Shown in pieces: positions 35,001 to 47,589 of a DNA stretch of 64,000 nt; the first letter of the stretch is position 1, and every line of letters starts with the position of its first letter. The DNA lies in the NCBI GenBank assembly GCA_003255065.1, contig QAOA01000253.1:365812-429811 (forward strand), in the 5' to 3' direction. A program made the position numbers and the translations under genes. The stretch comes from Cercis canadensis (lineage: Eukaryota > Streptophyta > Magnoliopsida > Fabales > Fabaceae). Under the pieces are notes generated by a model, which had not been told where the DNA came from, did no database searches, and saw only the letters and a program-made list of their open reading frames with translations.

Positions 35001-35256
35001 TCGGAGGCAGAGTGTGATAGATAAGGTGAAAAGGACAGCAGATGCCTTGGCACATGAACTTGAAGAGGCCATGAAGAAGGATCTCGTGGAAGCCATAGGG
35101 AATTTGGATACCGTTGTGAAGGTTCTTAGCAAGCCTTACCAAGATCAAGCGCAGAATAGACTTGACAAGCTATTAGAGATCCAAGAAGAATTATCAAATG
35201 TTGAGAAAAAACTTAGAATGCTACAAATTGAAATTCAAAATCTTCATGTGTCATGA
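29042..35256 (+). CDS. FZL: FZL, chloroplast dynamin-like GTPase
   Basis: Eleven coding exons, all GT-AG and in phase: 29042-29537, 30133-30692, 30807-30875, 31619-31813, 31991-32122, 32265-32351, 32481-32921, 33011-33175, 33372-33602, 34468-34583 and 34974-35256. The product is 924 residues (Arabidopsis FZL has about 912). A Ser/Arg-rich transit peptide leads to RTLYPGGYKRPE, a family signature, and then a region related to thiamin-phosphate synthase folds (about residues 75-300). The GTPase domain has G1 GEFNSGKST (376-384), the G2 region VVPTTNEITF, G3 VDTPG near 445 and G4 NKSD near 503. Near the C-terminus a hydrophobic stretch, GLGVAGFSASLLTSVLP, is the probable membrane contact, followed by a coiled coil. 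FZL acts at thylakoid and envelope membranes and shapes thylakoid organisation. Confidence 0.96.
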
Positions 35257-38200
35257 CCTTTCTTTTGACTGTAATTGACTCTCCTATTGAGTTATGCATG
35301 CAAGGGGAATTTGTACCTCAACCACTTGCACTTTCTGTTCCTTCGCTCCCAATCTCTTTAATCATGCACATATAACTGGCATTATGGCTGGAAAATGCTG
35401 TGATTCTATAATTTCAATTTCCCGTGATATTTTAACATTCAGTTTGTATCAAAATGGCCATCTTGTCTTTTACAGTGCAAACTTGAGGGAAGTCCGTCTG
35501 TATTTGTCTCTAGATGTAACAGTTATCGACATTCAATATTTTATTAACTATTTTTTGGAATTTAACAATTCAATATTTATCAATTGACTATTGCTATTTA
35601 GCCAAAAAAAAAATTGATAAAAGGTTATAAGACTTAAAAAGTGGTTATTGAATATATTTATTCATGGTTATATGTAAGTCCATATCATTCTTATTTCAGT
35701 TAAATATCATTTTCCTTGAACTCAAAATTGCTGGTCCTTTTGCATTACATGCCATAAACAGATACCTGGTATGCGAACCCCTCATTTCACATGATAGAAG
35801 TTAATAGTGTTTCTTATCTTAGAATCCAAGACTTGCAGGTGCTGCTGCATTGAGATCCTGATGGAATTTCATAGCCTTGAAAAATGATATTTCCACCGTC
35901 CATAAAGTATACAATAGAATCAATTCACCTTTTTCATGTCTGTCCTTTGCAATTAACTATATATCAACCATTATTTTCAGTACAGTCTAGCATGGTCTGT
36001 GTGCTGTGCTACCCTTGTTTTAGTTTCCCTTTTAATTTCACTGCGTGGAGCTAGCATGGCCAATGGAACAAAAAGTTGCACCACTAACATGGTCAAAACT
36101 CAACTTGGTAAACGATTAGTGCAATGTGTTGACGTTTTGGACCGAGCCATGAAAAAGAGAATCCATCACCTTTCTTGCTATAAACCCTTTATGTAAAATA
36201 CAAATACATAAAAAAAAAACATAGAATGAACATAATGAGATCTAGCTAGCTATATAAAGGCTTTACATTCTTGACCCAAAAGAAACTTTATGCCATAGTT
36301 TATAAATTAAAGGGTTTCCATTGGTTGGCCAATTTAGAACAAACGCAGAGGAGTACTAGGTGGATTATGCAAGCAAATTCGATGGTTAGGGGCCATGACC
36401 TTTTCCGAGAAGGTTTACTAGGCCAACGGGCATATATTCTTGTCCCTTCTTTTCTTTTCCTTTCCCTTTCCTTCTCTTTCTTCCTCTTTCCATTTCCTGT
36501 TTTTCTTGCGTTAAATATAGAGCAGTTAGCTAGCAAGGACTGGGGTGCACCAAAACAGCAAGCAATGCTAGGCCCTCCTTTTGTTGCTTTATTAGTTTCA
36601 GCATTTAAAGAACATTTTCTCCTTTATTGGAATAGGATTCCTCCATAGACTGCATCATGTTTGTCTTGAACTAACTTTAGTACCGTATAATTGATCTTTC
36701 ACGTCATCCTTGTCTGATAACTATTGTTAGTAGCGTGCAATCTTGAAGGGGACCACAAATAATCAACTAATCTTATGTTAAAAATGGTCACATGCGGAGA
36801 AACTGGAGTGTGATCATTGTTTTCCATAGTTTTATCATCTCCGCCTAGGGTATCTGGTTTTGGCACTTACTCTTAGTTGCAAGTGATACCAATTTGAGAT
36901 ATGAAATGAACATTTGCATGTGTTGAGACTCGAAAGATACCATTATTATACACACACATAAAAATATCTGGAGATTATCAGAAGAAGAATTTTGGTAACT
37001 TATGCAATATCAGTATGGAACAACAATTGACCTAATGGTTTATATAAGAACTCCAATTAATAATCCTACAATTGTAGTGTCTTCGATTAGATGGAAAATC
37101 ATGCAAAAGACCAAACACAAAATGACTAAACAAGGGTTACTAATTTCCAATATTAGATGTCAGTGTGTTCATAGCAGGCACGGAAGATTATGTATATTCA
37201 ACAACGTTTTGTTTCTTCTGTTGGCAAAGTGTACCAAATGGTCATTAACTATAATTCTCAGTGATGAGAATACATGGCAGAATGTGAATGTCTTTTGTGT
37301 TAAATGGCATGAAGCCAATGGTACCCCCTTTTGCGCGTGAATCCATGTGTTGTGGTGCAAGTGGGCAACTTGCAAGTTGCTAGTTGCTACAGAGTATAAA
37401 TGCAGTATTGTTCACTAAAACCATATAAGGGTATATATTGTAGCTAATTTATAACAGTCTTCTGGGCCTGCAGGTTCACTCACTCGCATTTTTCAGAACT
37501 AAAATTTGCGTTTAATTACTTTGCACGTTTTATGTACATGACAGAAACCTTGGCTGGTGGCTAGCAGATAACTAAACATGGAGCTTGCAATTTATGCCCA
37601 GTTTTATATTATCTTTTCTTGTCTTCACTCGTTGCTGAGAAACAATAACATGGAGTAAAAGTTTGAACTATAAAAGAGAGAGAGGTGACCATTCAAGACC
37701 ATGCGCTATTGCAGAATTGCTTGGATTGATTGAACAAATCTTCAATGTGACAACAAATAAATCTATGCATTTCCGTACAGTTTTGGCCAATTCTTAAGTC
37801 AAAAGTTAATTAAATGATTCTTTCTTTTGTTCTGACCTGAAAGATACTTTCCCCATGCAAATAATTAATTTGAAGAGTGTGTTGTAAACAACATGATTAA
37901 CGAAAGAAGTAAATAAAAGTTGGGAGAGCTCTTAGCTTAGAAGACATTAAAGTGATGCTTAATTATTTTAAGGATTAGTTTAGTATACACGCATAGATTC
38001 CTCACCGTTGGTCGGTTGACTTCAATACTTTATTAACTTACATAAAATTGAGACAAGAAAGATTGGCTCCATGATTATGCCTTCTCTTAAAATATCTGTG
38101 AATGTCAACTATTGTTTATCTACAATGTCCAACTATTATAAATGGAATTTCATCAATTCTAATATTTCTGGTGGTAGTTCAATAGCAGATTTTGAATCTT

Positions 38201-39546
38201 CAAAGAAAAGCAATGATGATAATACCAAAACCAAAACTTTATTATTTTATGTGTTTGGACGGAAAGATATGAACTTTGTTTCTGAATATATAGAATGAGG
38301 GAAAGAACAAATTATGGGTGTTGCAGGGATACCGATCCGCGTGTGATTCCGCATAGTAATGGCCCTTGCTTTCTCTGGCTATTTTTGGGTTCTATTAGAC
38401 GGTAGTACAATCAACCTAGGTTTTAGACCCAAGGCCACAATAAACAAAAGGCAAAGTAGGGAATTCTAGTTGACAAATCAAACATAGAAGAAACCTCTGT
38501 CTTCTTGTTCTTGTTCTTTTTTCATTTTCTTTGCTAGCAAATTGGTTAACTAGCTTATTAAGATAAGCGATTATCAGCGTTGCAAATTTTCATCAAACCC
38601 ATGACATGAAGCCATTCATTCGAGTAACGGGGAACTGTTCAATTCATACCCTCTATCATACTCTTCAATTTCATCGAATGCATTTACCTTGCTATATAAA
38701 AAAAAATTAACCAGAAATCGATTCCACTATTTTCACAACCTCCTGCTTTTCTTTTGGTCTATATTCATGTTCACTTTAATTTCACACGTTCGGTGTGAAA
38801 TTAAAGTTTTTCTTTTGCACAAACAAACCCTTAAACTTCAAAACATTGATAGCTGCATAGACATTGGTGTAGGTGTATAAGTACATATTCAAATGTTGTA
38901 CAAGTATTGGGACTCTGCTAGTCGTAAACACAGTGAATCAGTAACAAATTCAAGCATTACTCATAATTAAATGGAACGTAGAAGTGAACCAGTTTCACAT
39001 AATAAAGGGACTTAATTGAAATAATCTAAAACTTGGGAACTTGAATTAGAAGGTTACTATTGTGTAATTATGCAATAAAGCTTTATGTCTTTTGGTCTTT
39101 GCAACAAGAGGACAGAGTAAAATATGTGTAATTTCCTTTTTTTTTTTTTTATAGGGTTGGCACTGAAATATGTGTAATTTGAGTGGGAAATGCAAGGTCC
39201 CCCCTCCCTCCTCTCACTCGCACTAGAATAAAGCTAGAAAACGCCGTATACTATACCGAAGCCCAACTATAAATTCATACCCACCCTTTTCACTTCTCTT
39301 TCATGTCCACTCCTCTCTTCTATTCTCTTCTCTTCCTTCTCCTTGCTCTCTTTTGAAAGCAACCCATCTACCTTTTATGGGTCTTGTTTAACTCCTCCTC
39401 TTTCACCACACTTGCCATCTTTGCTCTCGTAAATCCTCCAAAGCCCTTAAGTTCTTAACTGAAATTTGGAAAAGCAATTCCCCTGTTTCTCCCCTGTTCT
39501 TTTGGTTTGCTCTGCTTTCCACACATAATAATTGTGGATAGCGAAA
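35257..39546. other. 4.3-kb intergenic region between FZL and the FAF gene
   Basis: No supported gene. Notable items are a nearly pure pyrimidine tract at about 36440-36510, a perfect 15-bp-arm hairpin at 38773-38807, and a T run near 39140. The FAF promoter and leader lie at the right end; 39290-39360 is CT-rich. Confidence 0.6.
38773..38807. repeat. Perfect inverted repeat with 15-bp arms
   Basis: The left arm ACTTTAATTTCACAC (38773-38787) and right arm GTGTGAAATTAAAGT (38793-38807) are exact reverse complements around the 5-base loop GTTCG. It would form a stable hairpin in DNA or RNA. No known microRNA is recognised in the arms, which are also shorter than a usual precursor. The origin is unknown. 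Confidence 0.9.
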
Positions 39547-40536
39547 ATGTCTTCCTCAAGTGTCTGTCAAGGGTTGCAATCATGCCTTGAGCCACGCCTT
39601 ATCGAACCACGTGTTCTGAGGCTCAAATTGGCTCCACCAAGTTCTAATTTTTCTCGCAACTCCGGCTGGCCCAGCACCAAGCCGTCCTTCTCAGACTGTG
39701 ACAATGCACAAGAGAAACCCAATACCAAAGAAACCATCACCGACGATGAACTTGACATGAAAATGGACAAAAATACGGATAAGGGTTGCTGGACTTTTCT
39801 TCAATCTCTCACCGACACATCTCATTGTAACAAAAATGAGCCTGAACTTGAACAAGTCTATGTCCACCCAATGGTTAAGCGTTCTTCTTCAATGCTCAGT
39901 GGAAAAAGCTTGGAAATGTGCACTGAGAGTCTAGGCAGCGAGACTGGTAGCAATGCCAGAGAAAATAGTGAAGACATTGCTTTGTTTTCACCAGAAAATA
40001 GCACTTGTTTGATGAGCCAATACCATACCCCTGATTCTGAAGCTAACAGAAGCAGAGTGTCTGTTTCCAAAAGATTAAAACACCGTAGTGGTAGCTTTCC
40101 ACCCCCACTGAGTTCAATTACTGATTTGGGTGGTGTTCAAGTTAGGCCTCATCGTGAAGATGGTAGGCTAATTTTGAAAGCAGTTACTACTCCTTCCCCT
40201 CTCCCTGTTTTCCAAGCACAGCGTAGCAATGGCAGGCTCATGCTTCGACTTTTTAAGCCATTCACTTGTGATTCTGATTCCGATTCTGAAGCTGATGACG
40301 AAGAAATTGCTGAGATAGAGAGCAAAGAGGAAGATGGAGAGGATTTTCAAGCTAACGCAGAAACTGAGGCAGAGGATGATGGGTGCTGTGTTGAGGAGTT
40401 GGAAGACAATACTGACAATGCTGAGGGTGAAATGGGAGTCAGGAAGCTTCCCAGACCAAGCAGGTGCAAGGAAGGTGGGAGTAGGAACAAAGGGTTGCTG
40501 AATCAGAATTGGGAGCCATTTTGGGTGGCGACTTAG
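39547..40536 (+). CDS. FANTASTIC FOUR (FAF) family protein
   Basis: A single-exon gene of 329 residues from ATG 39547 to TAG 40536. The FAF domain lies at about residues 180-240: SFPPPLSSITDLGGVQVRPH, then EDGRLILKAVTTPSPLPVFQ, then RSNGRLMLRLFKPF. Downstream is the family-typical acidic stretch (DSDSDSEADDEEIAEIES) and the end NQNWEPFWVAT. The N-terminal part is Ser-rich with no other domain. In Arabidopsis the four FAF proteins repress WUSCHEL and modulate shoot meristem size. The intronless structure fits the family. Its place downstream of FZL fits the FZL-FAF2 neighbourhood in Arabidopsis. Whether it corresponds to FAF1 or FAF2 cannot be decided here, because those arose by later duplication. 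Confidence 0.94.
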   Translation: MSSSSVCQGLQSCLEPRLIEPRVLRLKLAPPSSNFSRNSGWPSTKPSFSDCDNAQEKPNTKETITDDELDMKMDKNTDKGCWTFLQSLTDTSHCNKNEPELEQVYVHPMVKRSSSMLSGKSLEMCTESLGSETGSNARENSEDIALFSPENSTCLMSQYHTPDSEANRSRVSVSKRLKHRSGSFPPPLSSITDLGGVQVRPHREDGRLILKAVTTPSPLPVFQAQRSNGRLMLRLFKPFTCDSDSDSEADDEEIAEIESKEEDGEDFQANAETEAEDDGCCVEELEDNTDNAEGEMGVRKLPRPSRCKEGGSRNKGLLNQNWEPFWVAT

Positions 40537-40543
40537 AGACTCC

Positions 40544-40605
40544 CTCTCTCTCTCTCTCTCTCATAATATTGTTGTGTCTAGGGGTGGGTGTGTGTGTGTG
40601 TGTGT
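40544..40605. repeat. (CT)n and (GT)n microsatellites in the FAF 3' UTR
   Basis: A CT run at 40544-40562 begins eight bases after the stop codon, and a GT run lies at 40588-40605. Both are uninterrupted. Length variation between individuals is likely. Confidence 0.9.
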
Positions 40606-40726
40606 TTAACCACAATTTACCACTATTATCTTTGTTTTTATTTTCCCATTTTCTTCTTCCTTTTAGGGTTTCAGATATTATAATCGTAAGTTTGCTGCTG
40701 GGATTTCGACATGTCCTAATGGTAGT

Positions 40727-40833
40727 TATTATAGTTATTAGTTATATTGGACATCGTCCTTCTATTTTATTCTCACTCTGTATTATAGTTATTAGTTATA
40801 TCGGACATCGTCCTTCTATTTTATTCTCACTCT
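40727..40833. repeat. 54-bp tandem duplication, two copies
   Basis: Units 40727-40780 and 40781-40833 share period 54 and differ at one visible base inside the unit (GGACATCG preceded by ATT or ATC). It lies about 190 bp after the FAF stop codon, probably in or just past its 3' UTR. No N is present here, so it is probably a real local duplication. Confidence 0.9.
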
Positions 40834-43800
40834 CTCCCATCTTTGCGTTGGTTGTTTCTGTTTTCTGTTTTCTTTTATCTTTTTTTTTTATTCGTCGTAG
40901 TTTTTATGTTCGAAGAATACCCCGAAAGCAAAACTCCTAGAGACCACAATTAAAAACTTCCACATGGCAAGCAGACAAAGGCACTTTTTTTTTTTTATTC
41001 CATTTGTTTTAATAGAAACGATTTTCACAAAAAATATTTCTTAAAAATAATTCTATCAAAATAAACAAAACCTTTAAATAAAAAAAAGAGAAGAAAATAA
41101 ATAAAAGCCATTTTTTTTCTCAAGTAATTTTCCAAATGTCGGCCATGCACACAACCAATTGCTGAGTATGGTTATAATTTACCAACTACCAATGGGCCCA
41201 AAATCTTAATAGCGACACCCCACTTACCACGATATTTTGTTATGGCACATGTTTGCCTTTTGTTTTCTTTATCCATCAAAATTTAGGTTATATAATGGGC
41301 AGCCATCTCCGTCCCATAAAGTCGCACTATTTATTCTCAAATATACATGAATATGAGAGTTTTATGTTAGAATTCCATGATTACTGTGTCTAAGTTGACA
41401 AAAAAGAAGAAGCCAAAAGCCCTCAAGTCATAACCTAAACCACGTTTTATGTCAAACACAATTGAATTATTGGGTGAAACATGGTTAGAAGAATTCTGAA
41501 GTTGAGCTAAGACAGTTTTAGAATGGTGTTGGAATCTTGCTCATGGGGATGGAGATCAAAATGCATGACTTCTTAATTGAGTAATGAATGAAAGAGACAT
41601 TTGAAAAGAATTTTAATTTGTTGGTAGTTTGGTACCCTTTCCCTCAAGAGTGAAGAGCAAAGCTAAACTAAAACCAAGTTGTGGTGTACGGCATGAGTAC
41701 CAATGCCTGGTAACTATCAAGAGGGATGGATCCCACTAAAGTAACATGGCCTGATCTCATCACATAGGATCATCCATGTGCTAGCCTCAGAATCCATCAT
41801 CCTATTCAAAAAAATTCAAATTGAATATATGGCCCTACTCTCTTCCTTTATTACACAAGTCTTATGTCAGATTATATCATAGGAGCATGACACCCTGGTT
41901 TACATTGATGTGACCTTTATTTAAGGTATTAGGAAAGAGAATTTTGGGGTCAAAAGAAAATTATGGGCATCAAGAGGGGAGTTTTGGAATATCACAATAA
42001 CAGGGAAAGTGATGAGGTTAGGCTTAGGGGACATTCCTTAAGAGCGGAAGGCAGTGAGAAATCGTGGAGTTTGGGGATCCATACATTAAATTTTTAGCGA
42101 ATAGCGAAGACAGTGAAACGAGATTTTCAACCAGCACATGCATCATTTTGTCCCCAACATCATGTGCCTTTGTGAGGCATCGAGAGGGGGTCCTTTTAAG
42201 CACATATTCTCTCAACAATATCATCTCACAGTTAGAAAAATCTTTAGGGGCAATCAGCATGTCGCCTAATTTTAGTGTCACATGGGGAGCTACTGATACT
42301 AATATCTTCAAAACACGATTGAGAAAAAAAGATAGTATCTATGCGCAAATGCACCTTCTGATGAGGTTTTTCATTGTCGGCTGCACCCAAAAGAATCACA
42401 TACAGAAATTCTACTAGTTTCCTGATTTGGTATTAGCATTAATCAACTACCTTGTATGCTTTTAACCATTCACTTAGAGAAAAATCACAAGTTTTATTTT
42501 CTTTCTAGCTTGATTTTTTTTTTTCTTTGGGGCATAACACTAGACTTCGTTTAATAACATTGTTGAATCTTGATAGCTAAAGGGAGTAACTGATGAGTAA
42601 AGTACTTGGTACTTGCTGCATCAAGTTTCAGGTTTTGTACATAGATCATATATAGAAGGATATGACAGTTTAAAATTGATTGGAGGATTCCATTCTTCCT
42701 GTCATGGCTTTACTGCTGCCAATACTACCTTGTCGATCTGCAACTCCAGGTTTCAATTTCTGTGTGGTTCTTGCGTACATTTCATCATTCAAAGATTTGA
42801 TAGATGATTAATCCATTTCCACGTATTTGTATTTGTTTTCTATCTATAAGGATTCAGAACAAATTAATATACATCTTCACTTCAAATCCTCATCAGCAAC
42901 ATTAATGATCTATAATATATATTATATAGTAATTAAACCTTGCCATGCATACTTTTCTAGTGACACCACTAGGATCGATCTATAATTGTAACTATAATAA
43001 GGTTAGCTGATATATGACCAATAGATTCTTTATGGGACATAATGTTCCCATCTAACCATAGTGCTTAGTATCTAATCAAAGAAGAACATAAACACGAACA
43101 CACTTTATTTGACTACGGCTTCTGGTTAATTTTCTGTTGTGTTGTCTACACTTTGATTATTTTGTATACTGTTGGTGGGTGACATAATCTGACAATAATG
43201 CAACTTGGTACGGGAGTTACCTTTGTGTAACTGCATGTTATGTGGTAGTCCAAGTACTTTATGGTGCTGATTAGTTGTGCACAAACATAATGGGAGCTTC
43301 TTCACTGGCCCAACTTGCCATGTACAATATCAACATTATGTTTATTCATAGTGTACATAAGAAATTGTTTTAAAATAAAAAGAAAAGGGCTAGATTTTGA
43401 TAGCTTCTGAGTATAATGAGCCAGTTTTGTTTGCATAACTGAATCCTTACTTTGTAACAGAGTAAAGGTTAATGTTGATATCCCAATTTTCCAACTCTTT
43501 GGAGAAAGAATAAGGTGTTATTTAGTAATCTTTCCCCTTTTTCCGACAAAAAAAATTGAGAGAATATAGAAGAATAATATATGCTTTTTTTTTTTTTCTT
43601 TGGCCTCTCATAAGAGTGAGAAAAAAAAATCCAAATAGATGAGTCAAGATTGAACATTTGATAATCCAATTTATTTGAAAGACTCTAGAAGAAAAAAAAA
43701 TCTAAAAGGACATAATAAAAGTAATTAAGTAAAGACAGTTTACATGAAGTTAGTAGAAACCTTGTTTAGGTTAGTAATGGGAGAGGGAAAGGTAGAGGTT

Positions 43801-46800
43801 TTGTTTGGGTGTAATACTCATATGCGCCATCACTAGGAACGAAAAAGCCCTATCCTTCCAATTCAAAGCAACCCCACCAAGGTGTCCACCCAACATTGGA
43901 CAGAAATGAAAGCACAACCCCACATAGAGACAAGTTAAGAAATTGACATTATTTTTCCCCTCTAAGAGTACCCTTTAGCTGTGAATCATATATGATTCTT
44001 ACACTTTATGACCCTAGCTCTTCCCCTGTCCAAAATCTCTGTCTATTATGGATAATGGATAGCTATATAAGGTGGACTTTTCCTTCCGTGTCCATGTGTG
44101 GACTAAAACTAATCATACCTAAGAAATGCACAAACCAAAGACAAACACAAATATATTAAGTACCAATCCACACGTTGAAGCCAAAAATTGTATCCCCCAC
44201 CAATATTTTTGTGGCCTTCCACTCAAATCACTCTCAATTTTGTTGCTCTTTCCTGTTAAACTTTGTTGTTCGCCACATGTTCAGAACTTCTAATACTAGC
44301 TAGTCCTTTCAATTCCTCTATCCGTCTCCTATTCTTGTTGGATCCATGTCATAGGCCTAATCCATATTCCATATTCCATATTCCATTTACTTTCTTCATG
44401 GGTTTCAAGTGACCTAGAGGCCAAGATAGATTCCGTTTTAAGTTCCCAATTTGAAGTTGCTAGATTCAATTCTTTTTCTTTAACGTCCAAAATCTTAGAA
44501 ACATATCCCCACGTAGCTGGCTACTTTGTTAACCTAAATGCATGGCCAATATCACAAGGGTCATATAGAGTTGATAGGATAGCTTGCATGTAAAGCTAAA
44601 GCCATGTAATTATATATGAGGAGACCCTTATGAATTGCATAAGTTATGATAAGGGAAAAGAAGATAAGAACCATATGTATAAAGGACAGGACAGGGCCCA
44701 TGAAACAGGGTGGCTGTCAACCCAGGCCACCTGCAGACTCCATGGTGCTCGATCATCTTCACAATGAGATGGTGGTGACGGTGGTTGAGTTGAGCCACCA
44801 ACCCTTAATTTCCCAAAGACAAAACTTGCGTTTTCAGTGGGATTTTGATCACCATTTTGGGATCATACATGTTGATGATTTTGATATTCATTTTTGACTT
44901 CACAACTTCTTGCACAGAAGAGAAAACAGCACTAGTGATCCGTACACAAAAAAAAAATATGTAAGCCAAGGAAATGGATCAATGATATTTTCCCTCACGC
45001 AAATCCACCACTGTGTCATGTAGCAAAACCTTAGTTGAACAGAAAAAAAAATATAAGTGAAACCAATTTAATTCATATTTTATTACAATATGCACTTTCG
45101 GAGCTTTGGTTGAAGGTGCGTGCTATTAGCTAATTAGCTAGTTGGGAGGTGTTATAGCTATTGCCAATGACATTGGCCTATTGGGTGGCAACAAAATGCT
45201 ATGGATGACGTTGTTTGTTGCTTTGAAGATTTATCGTTATTTGCTTTTACTTTGGGGAGTTTAATATTAAATGGATAATTTGACGAAAACAGCGCTTATA
45301 AGGTGGTCTCACCAATCAAGGGAAGGGAGGGAGGGGGTGCTCTTTCATTTTGTCAATGGTCGTCAAATTAATGGGATTCAGAGAATCCAAAAGGGTATCC
45401 TTTGAGGCCCCACCTCCCTCCAATACTCATGAGAAATTGAGAATTCTTTGATTCTGTCAATCGAAGCTTATGCTTTTGGAAAAATTATTTGGAGTTTGTT
45501 TGTCTTTTTCAATTATATCAATCTTGCATTTTTGTAATTCTTGTATTTCTTTTATCATAAAACTTGTCGGCGCATATACTAAAATATAATGTGATACGGT
45601 TTCACCATTCGTCATCACTATGGCCCACTCGTGTATATGGCAATGAAATTAGCCATTTAGTTCCTTTCATTCTAAGGTAATGAAGGAAGAAGCATACAAC
45701 AAAACCCGAACCCTCCTTGTCTCCCACCTGCGGAGTTTAAATACAATTACTTTGATATTTAAGTCTATTTCTTCCTTCTGCGGAATTACTTTGATATTTA
45801 AGTCTATTTCTTCCTTTGATTATAAAAGCATGATGGGCTCAAGACAGAAGCAATGGAAATTAACAAGAACCCAATATTCAAAAAACACCCAAACATTATC
45901 CTCAAGTACACAACACAAGTAGACAAAGGATACAAGTTTGACTGAGAATCTTGCTTTCAAATAGATCCTGATAACCAAATTTCTAAAGGCTCAAGCCATT
46001 GATGTTGATTGCCGTATGGTTGCTGCTAGATTGAGGAAATGCTCATTGAATCCCAAGGGACATGTGGATTGTGGATTGTGGAGTGTGGACCATACACATA
46101 AAAGAAAAGCTGCTCAAAACAATCCATAGATCTATGAAAACTTGGATCCTGTGGATAGAAGACTTTACACAGGTGGTAGCAGCAGAAATAACCAGTACTG
46201 CAGTGATCTGTTACGTGTCGAAACGCGGCATGATTTCTTGAGATTTGGATGGTTTTCTTTTTCTTTATAAATTTTTAGTACTGAGAAAGTGGATTATGAT
46301 AACGTATTTTCATCATTTAGTATGTGTAATCAAATATTCTCAGGATATCTAAGTGTAATCAAGACTAATATTGCAGGAAGTACGTGACTAAAATGGAGGG
46401 TTTGTTATCTTAACTATAATTTTTTTCATTTCTTGTGCTACTATCGAAACCTGCCAACATCACATCTTTCTTGGCTAAAGCACTGCAACACATGGAGAGA
46501 ATGGGACCAGAAGAAAGAAAGAAGCATCCAAAAAACTTGATGAACTTTTTCTGGCCTACAAAAGTCAGAAAGCAAGAACTATATGATCAAGTGATAGGGT
46601 AGAAAATGGCGAGAAATTTAGCAGAGTGCACACTACACTTATCAAATAAAGAGAGGGTACAGAGGAATTTTGAATCCTGTAGCTGATGGAGGTCAATAAT
46701 ATGAGATCTTTTGATTTAACTCTATAACCATTTTAGATCTTCACATCCTAACTTTTCTCATCATCCCCTTGTCCAGTTCTTCTCGTCCTTCACAATTTTA

Positions 46801-47589
46801 TTCCTTTCGATCAATCACTTTTTGGTTATATTTCAATTCCGTTGGCTTCCTTTCCTGGATGTACCCAAATTGGTTTTCTCTTTCACTTTCTTTTGGGTAA
46901 TGATAAAAAGAAAATTAGGGAGATCCCAAACAATCTACAGCGAACCTTTAGGGTTGAATTTGCAGAAAGATATACACACAATTGCCACTCAAACCAGGCT
47001 TTTAGCTTGGCAAATTCTCTCTTCTTTCAAAATTGTTCAAGACACCATATACCCCCAAATAAAAACAAAACAAATTTCAAAAAGACACTTTCGCATAACT
47101 TGTTAGTTACTTTTTTAAAACAATAGTGTTTCAAAATATGTACAGAAGTTATCTACATGTCTGTTAAAGAAAAGTTATCATATTTTAATATATTTTAAAT
47201 AAAGACAGAATTACTCGATGCCCTTATACAGAGTAAAGCGCATGTCGGCATGATCATCTTTCCAAATTAACATAATTCACAGTAAAAAAAAATGTGCGGT
47301 AACACTTGAAATTCTGAAGAGAAGGAGTCCACTTAATCCCACCAATCATAACTGACTGTAAAATATCACCAATGAAAATCAAGATGAAAACCGAAGAAAA
47401 AAAAAAGATTATATAAGGAATACTTTTAACAAGGCATCTTGGCAACAAAAAATGAATGTAAATTATTGATTTACTATACATTAAACATTCTAACTTTCAG
47501 TTGCCCGAGCAGGTTAGTATGCAGAAAATTGGGTAGAATTTCAACAGTAAATACAAGTTAGCACCATTAGCACAACAGTAGATTGATGA
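40834..47589. other. 6.8-kb intergenic region between the FAF and MIRO genes
   Basis: The longest gene-poor stretch of the window. It is AT-rich with many A/T runs. I checked open frames near 42024-42417 (both strands), 44646-44897 and 46822-47126; none shows a recognisable domain or splice partners. A 39-bp tandem duplication lies at about 45745-45815. No known microRNA or tRNA was recognised. Confidence 0.55.
45745..45815. repeat. Tandem duplication of about 39 bp, two copies
   Basis: A segment containing ATTACTTTGATATTTAAGTC occurs near 45746 and again near 45785, period 39. There is no gene nearby and no N, so it appears to be a genuine local duplication. Confidence 0.8.

Noticed and set aside
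36440-36510. Pyrimidine tract considered as a splice or promoter element
   Set aside because: No gene or exon follows it; treated as low-complexity DNA.
42024-42417. Overlapping open frames on both strands
   Set aside because: No recognisable domain, no splice partners, and both strands are open, as expected by chance in this composition.
44646-44897. 83-codon frame
   Set aside because: No domain, isolated, His/Asp-rich end. Could be a non-coding transcript but nothing supports it.
46822-47126. Two long overlapping frames on the plus strand
   Set aside because: Two frames open together with biased composition and no similarity that I recognise.
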